Made by a program: the position numbers and the translations under genes. Shown piece after piece: positions 46,866 to 59,000 of a stretch of 64,000 nt of DNA (positions are counted from its first letter, which is position 1; the number at the start of each line of letters is the position of its first letter). The notes below the pieces were generated by a model. It was given only the letters and a program-made list of their open reading frames with translations, had not been told where the DNA came from and did no database searches. Where the stretch lies: assembly GCF_964204645.1 (NCBI RefSeq), contig NC_134026.1:18742650-18806649 (forward strand). Direction: 5' to 3'. This DNA is from Tubulanus polymorphus (Eukaryota > Nemertea > Palaeonemertea > Tubulaniformes > Tubulanidae).

Positions 46866-49349
46866 CAGTCAGGAACACTTTCCAAAAACGGCTTATTCTG
46901 GCTCTGCCAATTTCGGCGTTTTCCGCCAATAACGGCAGAATCGGCCGTTTAGGGATCACTCAGTTTTGAAACTTTTACAGTCGTTTATGGTTTAATCAGC
47001 CAATTTCAGCTCACTAAGTTTCGAGTTTTGCTTTAAAGTTTTTTGCGCACTTCCGGTCAAATTAGCGCATGTTGCCGATTACGTCATTGGCTAATCTCGA
47101 GCAGACGATAAGCTTTCATATGACGCTAGGATGGAAATTTTTCAGCTACTGTCTGTCACACCTACTCTCCGTGCGACGTTTTGGTCCGTAATTTCGTTAA
47201 TAATCGGTTTATCTACCTTTATTATGCATCAATTTGTTCAGTGAGGAATTTGCATTCAGAAATAAACAACAATTTTCACTTAAGTTGTTTTTGTTTTCAT
47301 TTATGAGCGATAGTTTACTCAGCATACGCTCGCGTAATGCTGAAAAATCCGCTCCGCGGACGCTCGGAAACGTTACAGTGACGTCATCACCTGCTCTAGC
47401 ATATCAAAATACAGTAGGTGGCGCCACGTGACGGGCCATAAAAGCCGTTTTTCAGCATTACGCGAGCGTATGCTAGGTAAACTATCGCTGATAGAAGAAA
47501 ACACAAACAAATTTCTGCCAGTTCATGATTTATTTCTGAATGCAAATTCCTTACTGAACAAATTGATGCATAATATTTACAGATCAACCGATTATTAACG
47601 AAATTACGGACCAAAACGTCGCACGAAGAGCATGTGTGACAGACAGTAGGTAAAGTGGTCAAATTTACGTTTTTCTAAATGATTACGTCATATGCAGCCC
47701 AAAAACTCCGGGAAAACTCTCAAAACTACTACAGCATGAAACAAGTTTATTAATCATGATTTTTGTTAAAAATAAATTTGGGAACTAGTTTTAAAAACTA
47801 TTATAAAGTTTTCAATTAAACGTTGCCATGGGTACACATAAAAACATTCGCCATTTCTGGCGTATTCCACCGTTTTTGGCGTAGCTAATTTTATAATCAT
47901 AAACTATTAAGCCATTATTGGCAGTCCACTTGTTATATATGAGGATTCCCCCACCCGCTTAGACGTTTTCCCTAGTGTCTACACGGTACTTTCTTTCGGA
48001 ATAAAATAATTAATTTGCTGAGGTGAACGGATGTGTAAATATTATATGTTGAAAATAAAAATAAAATTATTATAAATATAGCTGCAAAGCAGCGATAACG
48101 GGTTTTCTGGATGCATGTGATCGAAAGGAAAAATTAATTACTGGGTATTCGATGGAAAAATAAAATGAGATGATTTGGATATTATCGGAGCAATCCTCTT
48201 TTTGGTTGAATGGTCTAACCCCAGTATAGTCCCCCATTATTTGGAATTTCTCGGAGCCCTCCTTTATTTACTTACTAAATGGCCTCACAAACTGTTATTT
48301 CGCCGGTGCTTGTTGTCTAACAATTGAATTCTTTATTTACAGTAACCTAATAAGTAATTTTAAGTTTCAAATAGGATGGAAAGTACATTCAGACAATCTG
48401 TTGGTTCAGAGAGACCGTTATTACAGTATCAATTTATACATTTCGTTTCGAAGCTGTCAGTTGCCGAATCTGAATGAAGATGAATTTTATTTGACGAAAT
48501 CGGCGGAAAATATATAATAATAATAATCAACAGAATTTCAAGAGGGTTTTCGACGAAAGTCAGAAAACCCTAATTATCATTCTCATAAGACAAATCAATC
48601 ATGGATGTATAAACTAGTGTATCAAAAATCTAGTTTTAAGTTTTGCCCATGGCCATGGTCTTATCTTGCCTAATAAAGCATAGAATGGTTGAGGGATATA
48701 TTGGACTGCATATGATGTTGGTTAATTGAAGGTAATTAACATCTTCGATGCCTCCCAGCTAATTGGACTTGTGATGGGTAGTGATTGATTGAATTGGTGG
48801 CCGATGGCGTTACAACACTCAAAATCAATACAGCTGTATCTAGATTCATTTTAAAAAAAACAAACATTTTCGAAACAATTTGGGATACATGTATGTATAT
48901 ATTTATAACATACAGGTATACAGAAAGAACAGAATTCAAATACATTTGCCATCGGAAACCCGTACATTTATATTTAATTCTTTCTTGAAGCCTGGAATGG
49001 ATCAATGAGATTAATTTTTCGGCGCAAATATATAAATGTATGCCAGCAGAAAAGCGATGATGTCATAATAGGGACTCCCATCGAACTAAGCACTATAAAT
49101 AGCACCTGTAAAACTATATAAGCTAAAACGCCGTTTCTGGCGATGTAGTTTTAAAAACTGTAACAGCTGAAAACGGCGGAAATGGCGTTTTTTAAGAACA
49201 AGTCGAAAATGGCAGAAAACGCCGATTTCGGCTAAATTGGCAGAAGCAGTTTAAAACTGAGTAATCCATAAATGGCTGATTCCGCTGTTATTGGCGGAAA
49301 ACGCCGAAATTGGCAGAATAAGCCGTTTTTGGAAAGTGTTCCTGACTGT
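46866..49349. mobile_element. 2.5-kb element with long terminal inverted repeats (CAGTCAGGAACACTTTCC)
   Basis: The left end reads CAGTCAGGAACACTTTCCAA, then AAACGGCTTATTCTG, GCCAATTTCGGCGTTTTCCG and CCAATAACGGC. The right end is the inverted copy (CGGAAAACGCCGAAATTGGC..GGAAAGTGTTCCTGACTG), with similarity over at least 110 bases. The ends are rich in CGCC/GGCG and AATAAGCC phrases also seen at 13303-13390. The interior holds a separate 500-bp foldback (47146-47649) and a GCTGCAAAGCAGCG..GGGTTTTC segment (48080-48560), but no recognisable transposase. It is probably a non-autonomous composite. Flanks TTAAAC and TTAGCT do not give a clear duplication. Confidence 0.85.
47146..47649. mobile_element. 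Foldback element with about 200-bp arms, nested in the 2.5-kb element
   Basis: 47146-47347 (from CTACTGTCTGTCACAC to TAATGCTGAAAAA) is the inverted copy of about 47448-47649. The best match covers GTGCGACGTTTTGGTCCGTA and CATACGCTCGCGTAATGCTG. The loop of about 100 bases is CpG-rich (CCGCTCCGCGGACGCTCGG). A transcript through it would form a long double-stranded RNA. No coding potential is convincing. Confidence 0.9.
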
Positions 49350-49372
49350 TAGCTCACTCACTATCATGAGGG

Positions 49373-49416
49373 TTTGACCCAGTATCCTAGGTACGTACCT
49401 AGGATACTGGGTCAAA
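49373..49416. repeat. Perfect 44-bp palindrome
   Basis: TTTGACCCAGTATCCTAGGTAC followed directly by its exact reverse complement, with no spacer. It starts only 23 bases right of the 2.5-kb element. Part of the arm (ACCTAGGATACTGG) also occurs at about 44552 in CHMP3 intron 1. Confidence 0.95.
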
Positions 49417-49668
49417 TCTTTGATTTTGGACCCCCAGCTATTGTGACGAGCCCCTGTGAACTCACTCGACACTCTTATCAACTCTTTATTATACTGGGGT
49501 CGAGAACAAGACAAGGGGGTTGTAGATTGGAATACTTTGAACACTTACTTTTAATCGCATTACATCTAATGTTCACTGAGAACCTTAGTGTCAGTGGTAT
49601 ATATCGCTATCGCAACCCCCTGACACCAAGTCGCGTAAGCCATATATGCGGTGATTTTAACCCTTAAC

Positions 49669-50135
49669 TTGCCGTAGGCGACTGTAGTCGACACACTGGG
49701 GAACGGAGATGACATGAAATAGAGCATATTTGTTTATTCCTTATCGATTTTAACATTTGAAATCATATTATATCAGTAATAAATACGGTCTAGGGTCATA
49801 TTTTTCCGAATATTTTGTAAAAAATAATTTTGACTTCAAATACGTAATCTCGGTTAGCAATAAAATTTCATTGAATTTGATTGATCGACGATCTCATCTC
49901 GGAAAAGTTAAAAGTTATTTTTCTACAAAAATATCCGACAAAATATGTAAAATATGACTCCAGCAAGCATTTATTACTGATATAATATGATTTCAAGTGT
50001 TAAAATCGATAATGAATAAATTAATATGTTATAGGGCCTATTTCATTTCATCTTGGTTGATCTCGGTAAAATACGTCATCTCGGTAATAAGGATGACCAC
50101 TGGGGAACTGCCGTATGCGTCTGTAGTCGACAGCC
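49669..50135 (+). repeat. Direct repeats of a GTAGTCGACA motif
   Basis: ACTTGCCGTAGGCGACTGTAGTCGACACACTGGGGAA (49668 on, in blocks) is echoed at 50096 as ACTGGGGAACTGCCGTATGCGTCTGTAGTCGACA with the ACTGGGGAA block moved to the front. The pair may mark the two ends of a degenerate element with the same 'TTAA + TGCC..GTCGACA' style as 57703. Confidence 0.55.
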
Positions 50136-52406
50136 CGACCTATCTGGCATTTAAAGTTTGTTTTTATGTCACAAGCGCCTCGCAGCGCGTTGAGACATAG
50201 TTATTAACGCACGGCACTGCCGATACTCGAGAATCCAGCCCTGAAGTAATTTCTCATTTTGATGTTTTGAAGAATTTTGACCCGCAAATTCAATATTTTG
50301 GGATTTTAATGAAGATTCAAACATTTAGACTGTAATAAGAAGCATAATAAAGGTTGTAACGATGGATATAGTAATATACAGAGACTTTATTTATGGAAAT
50401 CGACAATGTAATATGAAATTATGAGTATTCTGACTATCTAGGGGGTCGTTTTGTGCTTGACACCCAAAAATGACCTCACCCAGTGGACCCCCTCTTTTAA
50501 AAATCAGAAGTTTAATTTTTCAGCACTATCCCGTGGCTATGACTATAAACTACAACTTTGTGAAGTTTCAATGCCCGAGAACTGAGTGGTTTAAGTGCCG
50601 ACTGAGCACCAGTCGGCAATTTCGACGTAAAATAACGACTACATGAATAGTTGGGTGGTTCATGCGAGCTCTTTACACGCAGTATACGGAGCGCCGCGAA
50701 CCGGCCACTCTCAGGACTGGGTTAAGTCTGATGAAAAATGTTGTCAGGCGCTTGGTATGCATGTGTAATAGCTCTGGTTAGTTTTGACATTTCACCCGGA
50801 TGGATAACGTATACGAAAATCCCACAATGAAGACGAAGAAAATTTCGACAGGAATACTGACTATTAGAATATTGTCGAAATGTTGAATAAACTACGTTAG
50901 CTCAAGGAAATATTTTCATCTTGTGGGATTTTCGTAATATTATCATCTCAAGGCAGATACAATTTCTCTTCAATGGTGAACGTATATGAATTAAGGCAGG
51001 TGATATTTTGCCAGTGTGGCATAGGCCTAATTCCTGTTAATGCTATTTTGCTGTTAACTCGATCTGATTGGATAATGCCGCATCGGCAATACGGACTCTC
51101 CTATAAATCATACTAAACAGATTAACAAGTAAAAAAGAAATTGAAAGCAACCACAGAATGAACAGTACCCGAGTAAAGAATCATCAAAGTTGACGCCAGC
51201 CAATGGTTTACAAACAAAAATGACCTTCACAACTGATGTGGTGAATCTGGTAACCAGATAGGCCTATATGCCTATAGAATCAGCGCGAAATAGTGCCTGA
51301 TAAAACTGTGTAGAAAAGCCCCATTTAGAACTAGGCCTATAGAGGCACTATTAGATTAACATCTGTAATATAAACATTGGCGACACTTAGTGATTTGTCG
51401 AACCGAAGTAGATGGGGCATAGAAATATAGCTATCATGGAAAAAACCTTAAATCACAATAAAAATAAACTAAAATTGCCTGTTTACTAACGTTGATCAAT
51501 TCTTCGATAAAGTAGATGATTTTGAACTGTTAGTAAAACACCACATCCCCCTAATCATCGGAATAAGCCTATGTTAAGTTGAAACCAAAAAAACAACAAA
51601 GATTTAGGCTATAGTTGATATGTGGAAACTAGATGGCTGTGATCATTTTGCCAATTTCGCCTTTCGTTCAAAGCTAGATTATGAGTTGAAAACTAATTAC
51701 AAACTTGAGATACCTCTGAGCAATAATTGTGCATTTACTTAAAATATTGTTAAAAAGTGTTAAGATCGCTGAAGGCAGTCTATCACTTCAAACGCTGTTT
51801 TAAAAAGGTTCATATTTCAACCAACTGCCCATGAAATAGGCCTAAGTCACATGTTCTACAGGTGTAAACATCTCCTTTGTAACTACCCCTGATTAGGACT
51901 TGGGGTTTGATTTGAAATACTTTCCTCATAAAACTCTGCAATACCCTCACAGGAAAAACTTCAACTGCTGTCCATTCATATTGTAGGCTCTTTAACATTC
52001 CAAACTGGTTTTTGTTACACAATCAGCGACTGTTGTGTCTCACGAGTCTCATTAGTCCTCATTCGTACATAGAAAATATCAAGAGGTTTTGTCTTTGGCC
52101 CTGTAGTCTTCGTGTTCGATTGTTACCAATGTCATGGGACACATCTCATGTTGAATTGGGATTACCCAGTCTATCTTTCTTTTATCAGAGAGAAGTTGAA
52201 TATTGAAAAATATATCTTTGTTTTTTTGAATTGGTTTGTTTTTTGCTGAATTTGATTGTTAAGTTCCAGCTGTCATGGCTATGATCTATGATAACAGCAA
52301 AAAGGTCAGATTGGTGGGAAAAATTGATGCGTAAAAATCATGAAATTATCTTAAATAAATCTTTGAAAAATTATTGGTCTGATTTTTGATTGCCTATTTA
52401 TGCCAC

Positions 52407-52578
52407 AGTAGAACTCACTTAATTCAGATGACAAGGCTGCCCAGATATCTCCGAATTAAGTTAAATCTGAATTATTAGTTTACATGGTTCCAGGTTGAAT
52501 GTACCAAATATGAAAATATTTCATCCAAATTAAATAAAAATCCAAATTGAATTAAGGAATTAAGCAAGTTCTTCTGTA
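52407..52578. mobile_element. Mariner-like MITE with ACAGTAGAACTCACTTAATTC end
   Basis: The left end CACAGTAGAACTCACTTAATTC is echoed, inverted and worn, at the right (GAATTAAGCAAGTTCTTCTGTA). The AT-rich 170-bp interior repeats GAATTAAG and its complement. Such ends are common in short Tc1/mariner derivatives. Confidence 0.65.
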
Positions 52579-53094
52579 TAATGAACTTTTACTGTGGAGA
52601 TCAGAATTTATGAATATACATGCTACGTTAAAGTTTACGAAATTCTATTCAAATCTGTCCAGATTGTGATCAGAATTTGCTTTAAGGCTATGTTATCGTA
52701 CCTTGACGCAAAACATGATGTTGAATTTTGAAATTCTCGGATTGTCAAGCATTTTATCGAGTGCTGTTCCTGAACCCTTAGTTATTTTCTTTCTTTTTTT
52801 TTAATGGAGATAGCTGTCTTTTGGAAATGTTTGTAGGCCTAGAGCAATGGCATACTTACATAGGCCTTTGGAGTATTTTTCTTTTGTTTAATTTGAGATG
52901 CATAAAACAATTCTACAATTCTAAGAGGTATGCATTCACCATTTCGATACGATGCTTTTCTATGAATGGCATAGAATTCATTATCATTGATAGGCCTATA
53001 AGGCCTACTGTTACTGAATTTCCTGTCAGTTCCATTTTTGTATAGACCTAGTAAAGCATTTTAATTTTTAGAACTGGAAAGAAAGTCAAGAATA

Positions 53095-56000
53095 ATGATG
53101 GTTACAAATTCTTTCCAATTAGTCACTTTAGGTGTCTTATTGTGGTTTAATGGTGAGTTAGATTCAGGAATGGACATTTAAATTTCACATAATAGCTATC
53201 AAAGGTATCCTGGAATAAGCTTCTTTGGTAATAGCTTGGAATAATAGCTTGTATAAGATTGTGTAAGTCTTTTTCGTATTTAAAGGGGAAAGTGGTTGAA
53301 TTGCATATTTGAATTATTTAACTTACCTAGCTTGATTGATGTGCTTGAATTCAAGCACACCAAAATAGTCCTTTTGGATCAGCAGGGGAAATTTTCACAG
53401 TAATAAGTATGACGTTATCCAAAAGAAATATGACTTGTTTGGAACTACTTTAATATTTTGTCTTCTTTCATCATTAAGTGAAATGACCAGAAATAAATCA
53501 ATTTTCTACGAGTTGATTAAGTAAATTTTTATTTTTTTCAGTGGTTAATGCAGCAACTTTGAAATTTTCAACTGGTTCTATTCTATTAGAAAGTGATCAA
53601 GTTAAGAACGTAACTCTTAAATTAAGGTTTGTAGACACAAACAATTTCTGATTAATGAAATGAATGACAGTGAAGTGGATATCATATTTGCTGTATTTGG
53701 TTTGACATACACAACAGGTTTTTCGATCAGCCAATTTTTACGCATTTGGTGGCCATCTTGGTCTCATCAGTTCCATATATACATGTGAAAAAGGTTTTGG
53801 AGGAAAATGTCAACTGCTTTTAACTTATAATTTTCTTCTCCCCGTATACAATTTTTCCATGTACCATAAGATAGTACGAAATGTACGATTAAGTCTGATA
53901 TCTTGAGTCAGACTCGGATAGAATATCTCTTTGTTACCGGTAATCATTAGGCCTATGTGTTGGTATAACATAGAAGAGACAAGTTACTTTATAGTGACTT
54001 GATTCATTTGCCAAGCGATTAGCTCGGCACTGTGGACTCTGAAACAAAGACAATGGTAGTAGCCCACAATGTTTTGATAATTGTGCGCAGACTGAACATA
54101 CAATTCAAATTCAATGTGCTTAGAGCAGAGAACAAAATAACAGGTGTCAGTCATCCTGTTTGACCTTCCATTGCAGATGATTTGGCTGTAGCACAGGTGG
54201 GTTTGACATTTTTGCCCGTAGATTCGTGCGCGATGCTCACACACGTCGTTTGAATAGGATTTTTGTCATGTTATACGTAAATTGATAATTCTAAGATAAA
54301 AATCTTCTATTTATTCCTAAACAATTAAAATATTTGGTATTTACCACATTTAAGAGTGCATTTCTGCGTAACTTCTCATACGAAAAAGAGCAAATTTTTT
54401 CGAATAGGCCTACCTCTAACTCAGAATACTTGCCGTAAGCGGATCAAAAATGGCGGTCCCAAGTGATCCCACTTATGCGTACTCTACTATACTAAAACGG
54501 TACTTCCAGTATATTGGTTCCTATACATATACGGAATAAATTGCAAAATTGTAGCATTTCACTAAGTGGGCATGGTATTCCTAGACCCCTTGTTCATCCC
54601 TCGATCAGTTCTGGAAGCAATCGAGTGGCATTTGTATCATATCTGTAAAACGCTCTGAGCTACCAGGCTGAAGCAAGGGCTTTATAAACATCAACATGAT
54701 TATTTTCAAATATTTTCCCCTGTTGGAGAATTGCTGTCCCTGGATCCACCCTTTGTGGGCAGATCTGCACAAGATATGGATATCTTAACATGATGATATT
54801 CAGTTTAATAGAAATGATTTTTGTTTTTCAGTGGAACGCTACCCGAACCAGCAGAGGTGGTATTCACTTATCAAGAGGGGGATAAACCCTTGTTTCATCA
54901 AGCAAAGCAGATAATCGAACCACTCCATAATCTCACAATACTAGCAAATGAAACATATCAAGAAACGGTATCAATACGGCCGGTAGGTGCTGGTAATTTG
55001 ATCATTGGTATCAATTCTACATCGAAACATTTACAAAAGTAAGTTTAGTTTTTACCAGGTCAGGGTCCAGTTTCATGTAAAAGTTTAAACTTAAAATGGT
55101 TATCTGTAAGTTTGAATTGTTGGCCTCAATGAAAACATACAGTAATCAATAGCAATAAAATCAAGGCTTTAAGTTTTTAAGTTTTTCGTGAATCTGGGCC
55201 CAGATTGATGGTTAGTGAATAATGAATTCTTAATCTGGATAAAATTGATTTCAATTTTGATCAAATCCAGACCTGATTGACAGTCTATTGGCCATTCATG
55301 CCTCAAACATTTTGCGAATATTCTCTATATTTTCAGATTAAATGAATCAATTGTACGAATCGAAATAGTCCACAGTCAACCATTGACGGTAGTGATAGCT
55401 ATTGTCGGCTGGATATATTTTGCAGCTTGGTCTATTTCATTTTATCCTCAAGTGTTCCTTAACTGGCGCAGAAAAAGGTTAGCAGATCGAGTCATAGAAT
55501 ATGTAGGCCTATGTTAGTTCCAGGGACGAAAATTCCTTCAAATCTGGTGTAGGCTTAGTCTGAGGCGCCTTTGTTTAGAGCTAACTGATTACTTGATTTA
55601 TTGAAAAATCGAATTTGTTTAGAACTACCTACTTCCTCACACAAGTTTTCAGTCATAATCAATATGGCAAACACAGAAAGTAGCTGTAAAAAGTCATCAT
55701 ACTAACCTGAAATTGCATACAAGCCGGGTTTCAAAATGGGTTTAAGTGAAATATAAGCCTCTGGTTTTAGATCTTTTGTCGTTTTTATGTTGAAATACAT
55801 TCAGAATCTTGTTCCTTCTAGTGGGGGATTTTCTTAATTTATCCACCATTGTACTGGCTGAATCAGAATGTCCCATTAACCTGCACATGCAACTTTTGTA
55901 TCATGGAAACGCAAAAAATTTCTGTATATGTTGGAAAGTGACTCGTGAAGCAAGAAATATTTTTTGAAACAAGAAACAGAAATCTTTTTGGCTTATTGAC

Positions 56001-59000
56001 TGCATATTGCTCTAAAACGACAACGGAAACATCGCCATCACAGTGCCATTACCAACATGTTGGCCATCCTCCCCCGGTAGGGATTCGAGGTAGGGTATCG
56101 AGAGTGCCACGGTACGAAACCCTGCCACACTAGACCAAATGCGCAGCTTAGATGATGGCATTATCAGCCAATCAGTTATCCCTTTTTATTTTAACCCAGG
56201 TTTTCCCATTTGTAATTATTCCGTGAAATTTACCTCGGCGGTTATACATATGTATATGCATATGTATCTTTTTTTTTACAATTGCAGTGTTGAAGGCCTC
56301 AACTTTGATTTTTTGGCGTATAACTTGACGGGCTTCTTGGCATACGGTGTGTACAATGTTGGAATGTACTGGATTCCACTCATATTTGTAAGCGATTTCT
56401 TTCATACGACTGAATTGCATAATTCATATGTAATTTTCCTGAATATAGCAGTATGGCAAAAGGAAGAACTCGACTTTGGTGCGAATACAAAAATTAAAAA
56501 ACATTATATTGTTATTTAGAAAAAATCCATGAAAGAATTATAAGAATTTCATGAGCACTAATGTGCCTGAGTATAGGTCATGTGGCCCCGAGAAAAGATG
56601 AAAATGGTATAATAGTGTTATGTCATCCTTTTATTATTCAATTTAGTACACTTCGCATTTTGATAATTCTAAATACGAATGCCAGGTAATTAAATGCAGC
56701 AAAAATGTATTTTTCAATTGTAGAGCCAATATAAATTGCAGCATCCTCATGGTGTGAATCCTGTTCAGTTAAATGATGTAATCTTTGCGTTACATGCAGT
56801 ATTATTAACGCTCATCACTATTTTCCAATGCTTTATCTATGAGGTAAGTCGTATCATAGCCTAATACTTTAGGGCCGTGAGCTGAGCCACATTCATCATA
56901 CAGTCAACATTCAAATTCTAAGCCCCTGACTGGAACTGACTGGGCTCCTCGGTTTGGCCTTGTACAATCAAATCCACTTAATAATCCAGATCAGTTTAAT
57001 CCGCATTTTGATGTTATCCGCATATTATTCAGCGTCCACCTATATAAATGTATATTTAATGTAACCATGTCCCCACATGACCATAGGTCTAAACACTTCT
57101 GATAAGTTGCAATTTCTTTAAAACTTGGTAGGTGTAATGGGGTAGGTCCACTGATAACGCCTATTCAGAATCAAGTTTCTTCTCCCAATGTGGCCACAAT
57201 GGTGGAGGACATCATGAATTTCTTGTAAGGTGGCACATAGGTGGAGGGAAATAAAATTCACCTTTCAGCTGTCCTAACACTAAAATGGTAAATATTTAAG
57301 TCACCTGGATGACATTCTGTCATTCCACATAATCCTATCCTATTTTATGGTTATTATTAATGTAAATCTTTATTAACAACAACCTTCACATTTTCGTGGA
57401 CTTCAATTTAAAGCATTACCAGTAATCTACTTACGCATTCAAGCCCTGTTATAATTGATTGATTCATAAACTTAATTTAGTTTTACTTGTCAAAAATGCT
57501 AGTTTCTGTATCATTCTGAATCATCACTAGCAAACAAACCCGTTGGAACCACGTGTATGTTCTTTAGCCCAGAAGTTTTTGATTCATTGACCAAGAATTT
57601 AGCTGAAGCATTTTAGAATGTATAGATATGTGGTATGTGATCTATCATCCCCTTGGAGACCATGTGTGAACTTGGGTGACCTGTACCATGAAGACTGAGT
57701 ACTTAACTCTTTCAGTGCCCACTTTCGTCGACAGATTATTTCAAGTCGTAGAGTGCCCTGTCGACTTTTGTCGACATTTCTTATAGCAGTTTTATTTTTA
57801 GTTTTCTGTATAGAATTCAGTAGAGAAACCTGCCGCTAGATGGCTTGATTAAATGGCAGCACCCATTAGTTTGTTCTTATGCTGCGTTTTTGAAAGTAGC
57901 GGGTACCTATCCGGAGGTCACATGATAATTATAAGCTCATTTTCTAATTATAATTACCCATATTATTTATATTTCTGACAGTAGACATAAACTATTCCAA
58001 TGTCAGCCATTAGCTGAGGCTAGATACCCGATTTGTTCATTTCCATACCAGAAATTTAGGGGGTTATCAAATAAGTAGGTCACTGACTATAATTTATGCA
58101 AATTAGCTCATTTCCATAAGTGAATTTCCATAAATGAATTTTCATTCATGAAGAAAAATGAACACCAAAATTTTCGAGGGTCATACCATACAAAGTTTTT
58201 AATTACCATTAACCTCTATCACTTACAGTTTTCACTGTATGGAGCTCAAAAGTTGCTACTGATTTTCCTACTTTTTAGGTTACAATGATGGGCACTCCGA
58301 GGGTTTTTGACGAACCGTAGGTTTGCCTATGCAAACGGTCTGGTGAAGCAGTTTTCATTGAAAATGAATAGAGTACCGGTGTGTCAACAAGGCACAAACA
58401 TTGGCTGTTGAACCAATAGTGTTGATTTTTGGTGTCATGGTTTGGCTTAGTGAGTTCTTGAGCCTACAGATATTTCATAGTGATCGAGTTATTTTTAGGG
58501 GACACATTCTTGAAAAACACGTAAAAATCCTGCTTTTTAGCACTAAGTTTTACATATGACAATTTGCATACTTGGAATTGAAATATATAAAAATTCAATC
58601 CTTCCTGGAAGTGTGGCCATTTTTTGTGCGACTCATCTCGATGTACTTTTCAACCTACAGGCCCTCACTTTATAAACCCCCTAAATTTTCTTGCTTCTAT
58701 TTATCTGAGTTGACCTTGATACCTGAGCTACAATGAATGTGATTGGCTGCTTGTGGGATATAAGGGAAATTCCGGGAATTTCGGCGCTTCTGATGTAATT
58801 GGGAAAGCCCATTGGGAAAGCCCCATGTGGAACTCGCTAAAGCAAAATGGCGAGCATTTCATTCGACTAGGTATCGTATGTTGGCTTATAATTTGTTTGG
58901 TGTTACGAATATAGCCGAGTAGGCTATTCAATTCAGTATCCAAACTAGCAAATATGATGATACCAATAGAGTTTTGGCTTAGATTTGTCTTGTCAATGCC

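Larger units (their letters stand above)
49350..53094. other. Intergenic region upstream of cystinosin
   Basis: Holds a 44-bp perfect palindrome (49373-49416), a pair of direct repeats (49669-49705 and 50096-50135), several TAGGCCTAT phrases, and a mariner-like MITE (52407-52578). No exon was recognised. Any 5' untranslated exon and the promoter of CTNS should be here, but are not identifiable by eye. Confidence 0.5.

Noticed and set aside
46571-53152. Shared bidirectional promoter for CHMP3 and cystinosin
   Set aside because: The start codons are 6.5 kb apart with a 2.5-kb transposon between them.
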